From assembly GCA_012934845.2 (NCBI GenBank), contig WNNJ02000423.1:1-64000 (forward strand): a stretch of 64,000 bases of DNA, read 5' to 3'. Shown piece after piece: positions 48,610 through 61,080 of the stretch (its first letter is position 1; each line of letters opens with the position of its first letter). This DNA is from Pomphorhynchus laevis. Taxonomy: Eukaryota > Acanthocephala > Palaeacanthocephala > Echinorhynchida > Pomphorhynchidae. Made by a program: the position numbers and the translations under genes. The notes beneath the pieces are model-generated. The model was not told where the DNA came from, made no database searches, and saw only the letters and a list, made by a program, of their open reading frames with translations.

Positions 48610-49410
48610 TCCCGCACGATACAGCGTGTTCCAGAAGTAACCTCTTACCTAGATGTACTCGTTAGCAGTCTTCCATATAATACTTTGAAAACATCTGTTT
48701 TTCAAAAAGCTGGATTAAAACCTAATGTTGTTTCCCAGTTTCCAAATATCCCTAGCACTTGGAAAGTAGCTGCTGCTTGCTTATTGTCTTTGTGAAACAA
48801 TTTGATTTGCTCCGATTTGTCGAGATGAAAGTACGTAAAGGCCTAATAATTGACACTTTAAGAGAAAACCAATTTTCACAATAGGCGGTTAAAAAGGCTA
48901 TATATAAGATCAGAACTAATAAAACTCATATTCTTGGTCCTTTAAAAAATGGGAAGTATGTCGGGATCCCATATATCAATGGTATATAGAATAATCGTTT
49001 TAAAAAATACGTTAATGAAACCAAATTTCAATATCCCATGATATTGTTTTGTACAATAAAAGATGCCTAAATTGTATAACTTTTTAAAAATTAAATCCAT
49101 CAACAACAATCCATCCGTTGTTTATAAAATCCCTTGTATAGACTGCAATAAAATATACATAGGTCAAACTGGGCAAGGTTTTATTAAAAACGTCAGCATA
49201 AATGCACACTTAAACGTGGAACAAGCAGTGCCTTAGTTGATCATAACATTAATAATGATCGCATAATTGATTTCGATGGAACTACCATCTTATCAAAAGA
49301 ATCCAGTATGTTTAAGCGTAAGATCTTAGAAACGTGTTATATTAACAAACTAAAGAATAACTTAATGGTTGGTAATAAAGCTTACTTAACCTTAAAATTA
49401 ATATAAACGA
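48610..49410 (+). pseudogene. Penelope-like element fossil, RT end to GIY-YIG
   Basis: TSYLDVLVSSLPYNTLKTSVFQK (the FLDV...TSV.RK block after the PLE catalytic core), IPSTWKVAA, KGLIIDTLRENQFSQ, GKYVGIPYINGI, then GIY-YIG: SVVYKIPCIDCNKIYIGQTGQG, ALVDHNINNDRIIDFDG. Order and spacing fit a PLE protein from the RT thumb to the endonuclease. Broken in several places; 5' part missing. A different PLE lineage from the 0.5 and 35.5 kb copies. Confidence 0.75.
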
Positions 49411-49487
49411 AAGCCTGTGATTATAAAAAAATTATTTTTAATTTGTTGATAGTATTTTTATATATTTTTTTATTTTATTTATTTTTA

Positions 49488-49571
49488 TATAACATAAATT
49501 ATGTTTGCAATCTATTATTAAAAATGTTTTATTTTCCTCTATTTTGTTATTTTATGTCTTCATTTTTATTG
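49488..49571 (+). repeat. 84-bp direct repeat flanking an insertion (left)
   Basis: TATAACATAAATTATGTTTGC ... CTTCATTTTTATTG recurs nearly identically at 50426-50510. Between them lie a LINE 3' fragment and a part-unit of 360-bp family A. Confidence 0.85.
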
Positions 49572-49582
49572 GTTTTATAAAT

Positions 49583-50095
49583 AATAAATAAAGACTTTAT
49601 TAAATACACCAAAATATATAGCATGCAGATAAAGTAGGCCACAACAAAGTCAGATAAAAATAACAGAACTTCAACTGCCTTATTCTTCGTCTTCCCTTTC
49701 TCTTTCATGGCCTCAGGTCCAGGAGGATTAGCCTCCAACCGATCCAACATGAAGCCTTCCGACTGAACCACCCGGGGTCTTTACCCCCGAAGAATCCAAT
49801 CGGTGCAGACTATGCTGGGTAAACGAGAGACGAGGAGCTTAAGAAACCTTAGCCTTTGCTCTGGGCGACGTCCTCTTGAGAAGAAGACAAATCCCGAGAT
49901 AGCTTGAGTGCCCCCAAAGACGCACCTGGGCTTTCCATTTCAATGACAGATGCTGAGCCCGTTTCAGCGCCCACCTAGCTTTCTTCAGTATACGTTTGAG
50001 TATATCCAAGTCAGCTTTCGCCGACTAGTTCACCGTAACGGTGAACCCCGGGTATTTGACTCGACTTGTGAAGGTGGAAAGTGGTTCATAGGGAA
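49583..50095 (-). pseudogene. LINE 3' fragment (same family as copies 1-4)
   Basis: Minus strand: the tail AATAAAGTC..., the C-terminal domain with KTQ-like and LWG region, and the FTVTVN motif, closely matching 8003-8490. Only the 3' 500 bp are present, typical 5' truncation. Confidence 0.8.
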
Positions 50096-50109
50096 ATAAA
50101 CCTTTTAAA

Positions 50110-50425
50110 TCTGATTGTGTTAAGCCCTGCTCTGGGAGCTAATAAGCTTCAGTTTTATAATTGTAAATGTTGTCAAAAACCGGAGTTCGATTACAAGTAG
50201 AGCAGACTTCCTTATCACTCCTAGACGAGCTGATAATAGCCGGAAGCACTCATCAGTAGGGTAAGTGTTTTATTTCGGCCTCCTTGTGATATATTAAGAA
50301 GGCATCTCCGAGAATTTGCTTACGTGGTATCATGGGCGTTACGTCTTTAAACTAACTATGTACTTTTCGGATCATTATAATTGTATTCAGCAGGAATTTT
50401 ACTTGCTGTCGTTGCTTGCTTTTTA
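50110..50425 (-). repeat. Part-unit of the 360-bp ribozyme-like family A
   Basis: Matches 2460-2600 and then the rest of a unit (GCTTACGTGGTATCATGGGCG, TTTACTTGCTGTCGTTGC). The core-like segment is decayed: the GAAAC box reads GAAAT and helix II is disrupted. Confidence 0.85.
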
Positions 50426-50510
50426 TATAACATAAATTATGTTTGCAATCTATTGTTTAAAATGTTTTATTTTCCTCTATTTTGTTATTTTATGTCTTCA
50501 TTTTTATTGT
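50426..50510 (+). repeat. 84-bp direct repeat flanking an insertion (right)
   Basis: Partner of 49488-49571. Confidence 0.85.
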
Positions 50511-51030
50511 TTTTTATTAATACATATGTTTTGTACTTTTGTTGTACATTCTTAGTATTTTTTGCTTCATTGTTGTATTTTTGTTTGCTGCTATCCATTC
50601 AAACAAAAATGTTACATAAACAAATGTTAGCAATGATTTTGATTCCAACATCAATGTGCAAACTGACAAGAAACATTATTTATGTGATTTTTATTTAATT
50701 TTTGTCAAGGTTCATCACTTTTTTTCTTTCAAACGTTTTAAGTATCAATCGGACAATCAAAGCGTATTATATTTGAAACTAACTTCTCTGTTATCCAAGG
50801 TTCACATTTTCGGAATTAATGACTGTATTGGTAGCTGAGAGGTGAGTTTTTGCTGTTGATATAGTTTTTTGATCTTTGTTTTTTGTATTCGCTTTATGTT
50901 TTTTATTCATATATAAATATAATTATATATAATATATATAATATACTTATATTTATAGATAATATAAGTACAGTTGGAAGGAATTAATCGTCATAAGCCA
51001 GTTGGGAAGAGAAAATATTTTTCCTAGATT
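50511..51030. other. Likely remainder of the PLE 3' region
   Basis: Continues the sequence interrupted at 49571. The plus strand has short pieces without recognisable domains, and a GC-poor stretch near 50910-50960. Confidence 0.3.
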
Positions 51031-51037
51031 CAAAAGG

Positions 51038-51285
51038 TACGGTGGGAAATAGCAGCAGAGAAGCTATCGCAATTTCTGAGCGATTCTGTGATTAAGTTAT
51101 GGAGGTTAGCAGCTACAACGATCGACTTAAGAAACTAATCATTGGTAACAGCTTAGTAACAATAGCTACAAATGTCTCTACTACGGTGCGATGGAAACTA
51201 ACAACGAAGTAGCTATCGCAATTTCTGAGCGACTCCGTGATTCAGTTATATAAATTAGCCGCTACGATAATCGACTAATGAAAAT
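51038..51285 (+). repeat. Two-unit ~150-bp direct repeat
   Basis: GAAGCTATCGCAATTTCTGAGCGA...GATTA/CAGTTAT near 51058 is repeated diverged near 51207 (GAAGTAGCTATCGCAATTTC). It immediately precedes the RTE remnant. Confidence 0.7.
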
Positions 51286-51289
51286 AACA

Positions 51290-52625
51290 ATTGTGACGGC
51301 GGGCCGCATTGCACACATGTCGGTCAGGCTTCTGATGGATCTCGCTGCCATGGTGACATAGATTATGGAAGACGAAATAAGGATGGAGAACGAATAATTT
51401 AGTTTGCTGACTCGCACGATCTCTTACCAATACGTGGTTCATCCAGCGACCCACCCAGCTTCCAACCTACTATAGGGCAAACACTAAAACTCAAATCGAT
51501 TATATTCTAGTGCCGTGTAAGCACTTGTCCACAGTACATATTGCTAAGGTCGTACCCTACGAGATGCTCGCAACGCAACACCGTCCGATAATTGCAGTCA
51601 TGAAAATCGAGTCAACAAAGTAAAAAAGTGATGGATAAGCACACGACATTATCTTGCACAAAATGGTAGCGTTTCGGCGATATGGAAGAAGAAGTGATCT
51701 CGAAGATACGGCTTTCCGAAGTAACAACAGTTGAAGAAATATGGAACAAGACTGATAATATAGTGCATAGGATAGCGGATAAGACACTTGGTCGTACAAA
51801 AGCCGGAAAAAGATACATTAAGCGTGATACATGACTCTGGACGCAAGATGTAAAATCAAAAGTCAAAGACAAGAAACGAATATTTCATGCATATATAAGC
51901 GACAAGATACAGACAAACTGTCAAGGATACCATTTAGCAAAGAGAAACGCTAAGAAGGCAGTCGCGGTTGCCAGATCCATTCACTATGATAATGTCCAAA
52001 AAAGATTCAATATACGCGATGGTGATATAAAAGATTCAATATACGCTATTTCGGCTTTTGAAGCGAAGGCATCAAAACTCGCAGGATATCGAAAGGTTTT
52101 ACTGCATCAATGGAAGGGACGGTAAACGTTAAATCGGTCGACACAAAGTTCGAGAGAGATGGCGTGATGATTTTAAGGAAATCTCAAATGAAGAGTTGGC
52201 CTATTGTGCGGCACAGAGTGTTGGCCTATTACCAAGACAGAGTAATGACGCCTAGCGATAATGGAGACTAAAATGATGCGATGGATAAGCGGAATAACGC
52301 GATGTAACCACGCAATAAATAAGGATATCTTCCAAATATACAGGATCGCCCTAATCGTGAGAAAAAGGCAAATGGCTAGATTTCTGTGGTACAGGCAATT
52401 GTTGAGAAGTGAAAATTGCTCCCTTGCAAAGACAGCTTTAACGTACAAAATTAGAGCCAATTGTTTGAGAGAACAACCAAGCGACGATGGCTAGATGACC
52501 TTCATACATATCTGAATGTATCTGGACTTCACCCAAACCAGGCTCAAGATAGTGCGAAATGGATGACTAAATCTCACATAGCCGACCCTGCATTAAAGTG
52601 GGACAAAGATTGAAGAATAAGAAGA
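51290..52625 (+). pseudogene. RTE-clade LINE remnant, most of the RT lost
   Basis: Frame-broken endonuclease end and linker (QIDYILV-like, QHRPIIAVM; DKTLGRTKAGKRY-like; KRNAKKAVAVARS-like). Then comes a well preserved C-terminus: MMRWISGITRCNHAINKDI, VRKRQMARFLWYRQLLRSE, AKTALTYKIR, RWLDDLHTYLNVSGLHPNQA, KWMTKSHIADPALKWD. This matches the tail of RTE elements widely annotated as craniofacial-development-protein-2-like. The catalytic RT is deleted (near 52130-52250). Confidence 0.75.
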
Positions 52626-53071
52626 ATATTTATGAAAAACAGCTGCACAATTAAAATTTTATTTCATTCCATTACAGAAAAGGCAGCTACAAATCGGTCA
52701 GTTCAAAAAAATAATAATACACTGATCAGAAACGAGTATGTATTGCAATCAAATAATATAAAACTATATATAAATCTAACAAACAAAAAGAATTAGTAAT
52801 TCACAAAATATTCATTGTAATAAAAAACATATGATGCAAATCAAACAATTAAACAATACAATTGGAATTTCAGAGACAATAAAATCAACTACAAATAAAT
52901 TTAAATTAGATCTAAAAATGACATCAGAAAAACCAAAATACAAAGACAATCACTGCAAAACATATATCAATGCAAGCATAGATCATAACCTACAGTGTTG
53001 CTCTCTAATCATTTATGTCCATATGACTTAATTAATAGTGACTTCGATGTAAGCCTAGTTTTTAGATGAGG

Positions 53072-53340
53072 TTAAACCAACTCAATCTTTGCATAGTCAA
53101 TATTCAGGCAGTGACCAGTCCTCCTAACATGTAATGCAACGGCATATTTAACTATTTCTGGGTGTGCATCTGTGCGTGCGTGTTCAAGAAGCTTCTCTAG
53201 TAGGTGACCACAAGTCTCACCAACATACAGTTTCTGATACGATGAGCATGGGATGCTGTAAACTAAGCCAAGATGGTTCCTTTTTGGTTTGTGCTTAAAG
53301 AAGCCGGACAATTTATTGTGGGATTTAGAGTAGCCAGTAA
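53072..53340 (-). pseudogene. Penelope-like element fossil, GIY-YIG fragment
   Basis: Minus strand: GLVYSIPCSSYQKLYVGETCG, LEKLLEHART, VALHVRRTGHCLNIDYAKI. These are the conserved VY.IPC...YVGET and H....H.I.W..A.I blocks of PLE endonucleases. Another lineage; short. Confidence 0.75.
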
Positions 53341-53409
53341 TACTGAATTTACAATCACATGTTAATCGAATGAGTAGTAGGCGTATGATTTCTGATAAGT
53401 ACCGAAATA

Positions 53410-56320
53410 CCTAGTATGGGCAGGTGAACTTTTTTTTGATATCAAAAATTCAATTAGTTTTTTAATTGGTTGAAATAAGAATCCGCGCGAACTCACGTTT
53501 CGTTTCAGCGTTGGAATTTTTTAACTTAATTAAATAATATTTTTTTTATTGATTTCACCCCAGAGTTAATTATTAATAAGGATATTAATAATTAACATGA
53601 TATCATATTATGTTAATATGATAATATGATAATATAATATTATAATATTATAATATTAATAATATTAATAATATTAATTTGATAATTATTAATTTGATAA
53701 TGTTAATATAATATGATAATATGATAGTACTATGTCATATCATAATAATATCATATTATTAATATGCTCGTTTCATTAGTCCGAGCGATAATCAAAAAGT
53801 TCGATCGAGCCGAATAGAAAGCATATAGAGAGAATCGGTGGAGCTATGGGGTGTTCTTGATCTTCCTGTTATGATTCACTTATGCATAAGTGAAATGCAA
53901 GTTTTCTAAATTGTTTGGAAAATATTCATCATTTCTAAAGAGACCAAATGGACATGCCGATCAAATGTTTGAAGACTTGTTTGACATTACAAAAACTACA
54001 CGAAAATGACTTTGCAATGTGGACAAGCTGTTGTATCAAAGTCAGATTCAAAGTTTCGGTGAAATGGGACATACAACAAAGAAGATAGCAAACCAATCAA
54101 CAATGCATATCAGCAAACAAATGATAATCAACACATGTACTCAAAGCACGGAAAAAATACTAGACCATGTTGTTAGCAATGATGATATGATATCAAAGGA
54201 GGGTACGTCGATATCAACGGAATCGGTTATCATTGAAAGTGAACATCATGGAAGAACAAAGGTATGATCTGACTTGCATAGCCACCGGTCTTGTTCGTTA
54301 TCATCACATTTCGACGAAAATGCATCCACCGTGTGTAAATGTATTTTGACATTTAGCATAAAAATTCCGCAACCGTTACAGTCAGGGATATACAACTCTT
54401 TGACGATACAGGCTAGGACAATGAAAATTAAACTAGAGAATACATTAGGAAAGATAATTAGTGTATTCACATTGATGGTAAAATTCTTGAACACAAAGAA
54501 AATATTGTTGTCCTTGTGCGGTGTTCGAAATTCAAAGAGCAACTGCACAAATCAAATCCGAAGTTATATCAAGTTGTTTGACGGAGTTTAATACTTGGGA
54601 GTTTAATATGTGGAGTGTATAAAAAGACTCACACGTGCTAAAATACACATAAATCCAGAAGCATCACTCCACTAGATATTTCCAGATAAAATGTTAGTGC
54701 TGAACGGGCAGTAAAAATATTATTAGATTTAAGGAAACGATGCACTACTTATGCGAAATTAGATGAACGCTTTTTGTTAAAAAGTGATTTGTGACTTAAA
54801 TACTGATAAGAATGCACAATTCCGAAGTAGCAATCGGAGGATCAAAGAAGAACGAAATGCAAGCAAATTTGGATAATTTTTTGACAAAATCTCAGGTGTA
54901 ATCTGCTTTTTCTACGAACAAGGTTAGAGATTTGTTAACCTTTAATGGGAATGATGGTATTGGGCAACTTCCCCCTATTCCCAATCTAAAATATCTGATA
55001 ATTATCAAACTTTCTGCGCCTCAAGTGCGCCATAACTTATTCAATCTATTTATGAGAAAATAAACTGAAAAAAATCAACAACAGCATCTTGTTTAATTCA
55101 GTAAAATATTTCGAAACCGAAATATAAATTTCATTCGTATCTCATGACCTTGCCAAGCATTACGAGCAATTTTTCAAAAGGGATATCTCGCTTAATCCTT
55201 TAAACGTAAGAGCGGAGGTAACTTGAATGTTCACAAACTATTTATTACGCTCTTCATATTCAAAGTGAATTAATATAAGTTATTTGCTCAGTACGTTGAA
55301 ACACTAAGAGCAGTATCACAAGTGTTGATATACAGAAAATCGTCTGGATTAGTTTGAAAGAAAAATGCACTGGAAAAAATAATTAATAAATAATTAGCAA
55401 GCTTTCCACTTACTTTCTTCTTCGAAGACAATAAGACAATAAGAAAGTAAGACAGCAAATAAGAAATTAAGACAATAAAATCGACCTATATAAGGATAAC
55501 TGATAATACTTTTTGAAAATGCAATTAAAGAATTTTTAATCTTCAATTTTGAATGTAATCTTAAAAATAGCGTCATCGTGGATTATCACAAAAAGAATAT
55601 TTGTTCTCACATCAATGCAATCAACATATTTCACAATTCTATAGCTGTATGGTATTATGGAACTCAAAATAAAGTGCACATACAAGAATGCTTTAATATC
55701 ACAAATAATTAAAGTATGAAAATTGGATTCACGTTTATTTGACATCAAGTCGTTTGTGCTAAATAACTCACCTAATCAAAGCGGTGTACGGTGCGTAAAC
55801 ACTTAATCAGAATTTCGGTTCAAAAACACGTAATATTTAAAAATTTATAACTACAAGAGACACATATTTTAAATTTGCTTTTCGAATTCAATTTTATTTT
55901 GACAAATGTATCTTTAAAAGTTATAAGCGTCATATTCTATAAAAATGACGCGTCCAACTCGCAACACATGCACCATTTTGTAAGGCATCAGTTATGCCTA
56001 TACAGATTTTATAAGATTAATTATTTTTTATTAAACTTTTTCAAAAATAACTCTTGGTGGGAGTTAAATTAATCAGTCCGTTTTAGTGCGAGAGGAAATG
56101 GGTCTGACATAAACGTTAAACATTTTTAGATAAACAAGAGCAAATAAGAACTAAACAAGAAAAATGATTAAGCAATCATTCGATGCTGATTTTTACTTCC
56201 TTGTTTATTTTGTTTCATTGTATAAGAGAATAAATTACATGTTAAGGGATTGCCAATATTCGGAATGGGCGATTATACATGTATTGACATGTGTGATTAA
56301 GACAAGGACGGTCTTTAGAA
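53410..56320. other. Largely AT-rich region without confident genes
   Basis: Contains a low-complexity AATATTATAATAT tract (53590-53770). Two plus-strand open stretches (54019-54267 and 54274-54591, e.g. HENDFAMWTSCC just upstream and NSKSNCTNQIRSYIKLF) look like a decayed coding element, but I recognise no family. Confidence 0.35.
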
Positions 56321-56329
56321 CGTTGACTG

Positions 56330-56950
56330 CGCAACCAGATACGAAATACATAAAATCAACGTTTATCAATAATAATTTAACGAGACGATTGTCAAAATTA
56401 ACTTTAACATTAAAGAGCAACATAAAATTGTAATATAAAACTGATGCTAAACTTAGTGGCATATTCAAAAGTAAACCAGTAACAACATCACAATGCGAAA
56501 TATATGCAATTCCATGTGCAGATTGCCAGACGACTTATGTGGGACAAACTAAACAAGGCTTAAAACAGAGAACATAAACAAGGCTTAAAACAGTACAACT
56601 TGAAGAAAATCGATACATCTTCAGAAATTTCAATCATATTATTGAAACTGACCGTAAAATTGATTTTGAAATACACTGACATCCTACACAAAGAAAAACA
56701 GTTAGGACGCAGGCTTGTCCTGGAATCGTTGTATATTTCCAACTTTTCTACAATGAAAGGGGACAAATCTAACTGGTCATTAAAATTCCTTACACCACAT
56801 GTACCCAAGGATGTGAGTAATAAAATGGTCAAGCATCGGGATAAGGTTGCCAAAAGGAAATCAACTATTACTGATAGGGCTATAAAAAGATACAAATTAA
56901 TTTTTTCGATTAACATGTTTTCTTATATTTTCAGATTTAAAAGGACTCTT
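56330..56950 (+). pseudogene. Penelope-like element fossil, linker and GIY-YIG
   Basis: DTKYIKSTFINNNLTRRLSK, KLSGIFKSKPVTTSQ, then CEIYAIPCADCQTTYVGQTKQG. This is the linker plus GIY-YIG start of a PLE, related to the 48.6-49.4 kb copy (YKIPCIDCNKIYIGQTGQG). The remainder to about 56950 is frame-broken C-terminus (HIIETDRKIDFEI). No RT. Confidence 0.75.
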
Positions 56951-57354
56951 GAGTAGGAATATCTAACAATAAATAGTCTTTTGACAAACAAAAAGAACAA
57001 AAAAAGAGAAATAAAGAAAAATGATTGGTCAATCTTATATATTCGATGAAAGTTTTGACTTGCTTGCTTATATTACTGTTCCAGTTGGTCAGAACTTGCA
57101 ATAATATTTTCTCGTATTTCAAATTTTTAATTATACGACATGCTGTTGATGGAGAAGTTGATTAAGTCCGTTGTTCACTGTTATCATTAAACTATTTCAA
57201 TTACACTATACCGTTACGTACGCAAGTGTTTAGTGGGAAAACGTCTACTAAAATATATGACATAACACTAATTATTGCAAGGGAACAAGGAGCGTTTGTT
57301 GTTTCAAATCACCGTATAGCTTTTCTCCCAACTTCAATCCAGTTGTGGGGAGTA

Positions 57355-57425
57355 CAAGCTACTGATGAGAGCCAACTAGCTCGAAACGGTGACTTTGTCA
57401 TTTGCGACAATTTCACTGTTGAATT
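57355..57425 (+). ncRNA. Hammerhead-like core, stem I not found
   Basis: CTGATGA, stem II GAGC-CAACTA-GCTC, GAAA, then stem III CGGTGA with TCACTG enclosing a hairpin TTGTC-ATTTGC-GACAA, followed by TT. The CUGAUGA and GAAA boxes match the consensus. The sequence before CTGATGA does not pair with that after stem III, so stem I is missing or lies elsewhere. Located 0.4 kb after a PLE fragment. Confidence 0.45.
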
Positions 57426-57869
57426 TATTTCGTGGTGCTGACGCCCTGATATATAACACTAATTATGTTGTTTTGAAGTAAAATTTTTAATTATCGTTTC
57501 ATTGATTAACAATCAGACTATGAAAGATTATGAATTAGTTAGAAATATTGAAGACATTATGACTGCGCACATTATCGAATGCTATGCTTGCTTGCCTTTA
57601 TAAATCCTATATAATACGATCACTTAAATAAACATTTGAGTTGATCTAGTTACAAAAAAATAAAAGCAACAAAAGTGACCAGTCATTTTTGAAAATGCAT
57701 CGGCTTGGAATATTTGAAAAATTACTTAATTTAAATGGAATAGTTAATTATTTACACTTAAATTCATTTTTAAGAACAAATTATTATATTTATTGTTAAT
57801 ATACTCTAACACCTGCAAATATTAATGTATTAATGCTATATTTTTGTTTCATATGATATTACTAGAGAA

Positions 57870-58320
57870 TATGAAGATCTATCAACATGTAGGGGTATGT
57901 CAAAATTTCTCCAAGCGGTTGATAGTGGTTGAAAGTGAGATCAAGGGTGACGAGAAAGTGATCAACTAGACTAGGATCAGATATGTACAGTGAAAAGCAG
58001 GCAGCAAAACGATCGGGGACAGCTATGTTGTCGAGTCCTGCGCAAAGAATATGTGTGGATGCAGGTGATATGAGTTTGTAATTGTAGTTGGATAGAATGT
58101 TGATGAACCGGATGGAATCGGTTGAAAAGGGGCGTTCGAGGCGGATGTTTAAGTCACCAAGAATGAGTGAAGGGATAGAGGACAAAGAACAGTGTGAAAG
58201 GAGGTCAGCGAGTTCGGTAAAAAATAAGTAGTTAGGAGCTGATGAACCAGGACGGTATAAATTGGCGGTTGACAATATCTCGTGTCGAGCATACACATAG
58301 GAAGTGGGATAGTGAACCGC
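57870..58320 (-). pseudogene. LINE AP-endonuclease fragment (CR1-like)
   Basis: Minus strand: ANLYRPGSSAPNYLFF, SLILGDLNIRLERP (GDLN box), THILCAGLDNIAV, then DPSLVDHFLVTLDL (SDH-type box). This is the C-terminal half of an APE endonuclease. RT absent. Confidence 0.75.
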
Positions 58321-58589
58321 AATGCTCTAATAAAGGAGGAATTACCCGGCGTAGTCAAAAAAATGTAAATATATCAAAGCCTGTAAAAAACAACATTGTG
58401 CTGCTCCTCGTAAGCATTCCAGCTTCTTGGAAGCTAGCAAAGCTCATAGCAAACTTTCGGACATTGGAAAAAATCCGCCTAATCGATAATAAGCATCAGG
58501 CCTTTTTAAAAAAACTTGAAAACATGTTTTCTGTCTTGCAATATATATGGTCATGCACAAAGTCGGACTACATCAAATTCAGATAATTC

Positions 58590-61080
58590 GTCTAAGACAG
58601 CTCCTAAACCAAGGAAGACGACAGCTTCCACCCATAAGGGTAAAATCCTCCTCACCCAGGGCATCACTTGATATATCTCAAAGCATATAATCACTCACTT
58701 TACTCAATACATAGCCCGTATATAATCATCTTGTTCAAAGGTCTCATACCTACTGTGAAGTGCTTCATAAGGTCTGCCCTCTTACTAAAATATTCTTGTC
58801 CAGTCCTTTCTTGTTTAGTTATATCACAAGTTAAGAATGGTAAACGCATCTGCCTAGGCAATGTCTACATCCGACCGGGGGAGATTCACAAGGACCGGGA
58901 CCTCCTGGACCGTATTTTAGGTAGCGGCTACAACATGTTACAATGTGACTTCAACGCCATAATTGGTCGTTGGATTAATGCAGCACTCCGTTGAACCAAG
59001 AACGATGATCTTCTTTACAAAAAACCGTCTCCTACCTTTAATTGCTTAACAACAAACTTACTCCTCGACTTTTAACCACTACATAGGGCGTGGTTGCTAA
59101 AACCCATATGCACTGAGAAGTCGCGACAATAACTGACCACCTCTCATGACCTAATACGCTGTCGGCTAGAGAAAAATACGTTGCTTAGAAGGAGGCTTCA
59201 CTTTGATCAAATAAGAGTGGCATTCTTTCAGGCAGCTATCCAACTTTTTCCCAGGATAGGAAATGAGAGTTTGACCGAATTTAATTCCTACACATCTTGA
59301 CAAGTTACCAGGATCATTTCGACTAGATACAAAGGTCGCATTTACAGTCCCACTTCGACTAAACTCAAGGTCTTAGCTAAAATACTACCTCTTCCCAATC
59401 TCTCTGCTTCCTTCAGGCATGATCTCTCGAATTAATACTGGAGTTCTAGATATTGGTTCAACTGAGTAGGGACAGACCGAGTATTGGTTATCTTAGTCCT
59501 TCTCAGGCTGCCTTCTGGAAGATATTCAAGAAGAAATTTGTCCGCTGGCGGGAGAAGGAATCGGGATGGATCGGTAGCGTAGGCCTTGATAAAATTTTGG
59601 AAGAGTAACTAGCCCAGCATAACTATAGAGCCACCGTTTATCCCCACCCAATCCTATATTGGGGTGACTTTAGGATCAGTGATTTATCCGTTGTGGTTTC
59701 TTTAACTCCTGGGGCCCACTATCGGGCCCAGGAGTTGTCACTTCTCGGATTTGTCAGCTTTAACAGCCGATGAAAGAATAGAAGTAGACGTCACAATTCT
59801 GTTAGACTCACGATTTGATGCAATTGGCATCAACATCAGTCGTAGAATATTTTTACCCTAAAGAAATCCAGCTTCATGTCCTAAATACCCGCGGCTTATT
59901 TCGATTCAAAATTCATTGATATTCATCTTCAAAAAAGCGCTTCCGCGTAGAATACGAGATCATTTAAGTAGACGTAAATTAATCCCACTGTGTTCATAGG
60001 TTTGTCAAATGGCGCTTAATTCGTTAAGCAATCGGTGAAGTGCACCAGTTTTGTCAGGATAACTGTCATCACCTCGTTGTAGCTGTTTTTCTTGACTTTC
60101 CTGTCGCATTGGACCGGACCTTCATTGCCTTCGTTATCTACTATCTCGGGTATCTCAAGTTGCCTGCGCGAATTGTTAGCAGGTTTGATATATTGCTGTA
60201 TACTAAGCGGTTCTGCTATAAAGACGACCCTGATACACGTCAATTCTACCATATTACAGGTGTGCCTCAAGGCTCCCCTCTTTCTACTATTTTAGTTCTC
60301 GCTAGCTCTATTGTTCTTTTCAATGCATCTAAACGTGATAATCATCTTGTGGTATACGCTGATGATACGACAGCCCTGTTTTTTGATCCAGGTGCAAAGA
60401 TGTAGTCTCGGACATCAGTCGTTTCTTTTTAAGACTTAAAGATCAGTTACCTACATCCAAACTTATTTTAAACTCCGAGAAATCGCAGGTAGTAGTTGTT
60501 AGTAGCAATGGTGCCATTTCATGGCCCATTGCTACTAAAAGAAGCTTAAAAGACTAGCACTCTCTGAACTCTCCTTCATTTTGCAGCCTCAAAAACTTCC
60601 CATCTTAACGAGTAGAGAAAAATATTTGGGGTTCACCGTTATTAGGTGAATTGGTCGGCTAAAGCTGACCTGGATATACTTAAACGTATTCTGAAGAGAG
60701 CTAGGTTGGCTCTGAAACAAGCCCAGTATCTGTCATTAAATGTAAAAACTCAAGTACGCCTTTGGGGTACTTGGGCTATCTCGGGATAACCCCCAGAGCA
60801 AAGGCTAAGGTTTCTCAAGCAATTCATCTCGAGATTATCGACTATAGTCCGCCCCGGCTGGCCTCTTACGGGGCTTGAGCCCCTGAATTGTTTAGTCAGA
60901 AGGCAGCGCGCTGATGCGGTTGGGGCTCAGATTCCTTTGAATTTCGGGCTGTGAGAAATTTGTTAAAGACAGTTAAAATTCATCGGCAAGAGTTTTGAGT
61001 TGTGAACTACTTAACGCTATTTTGGTACTGTTTCGCTTTCTTTTCGGGTTGTATTATTTAATAAAACCCTTTCTTACTTA
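58590..61080 (+). pseudogene. LINE copy 4, longest of the family
   Basis: Endonuclease (GNVYIRPGEIHKDRDLLDR, CDFNAIIGRWINAALR at 58940), linker, RT (60040-60405: VFLDFPVALD, GVPQGSPLST, VVYADDTTAL with an intact YADD box), the C-terminal LWGTWAIS region and a tail with AATAAAACC near 61060. Frames are broken in the linker and C-terminus. It is the only copy retaining YADD, so it is the best reference for the family. Confidence 0.85.

Noticed and set aside
54019-54591. Two adjacent plus-strand frames of 82 and 105 codons as a host gene
   Set aside because: No family recognised and no splice or start context; listed only as unassigned sequence.
56560-56916. 118-codon minus-strand frame opposite the PLE fragment
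   Set aside because: Antisense shadow of the degenerate PLE coding region.
57226-57441. 71-codon frame overlapping the hammerhead-like core
   Set aside because: Lies in a structured non-coding segment; no domain, no codon signal.
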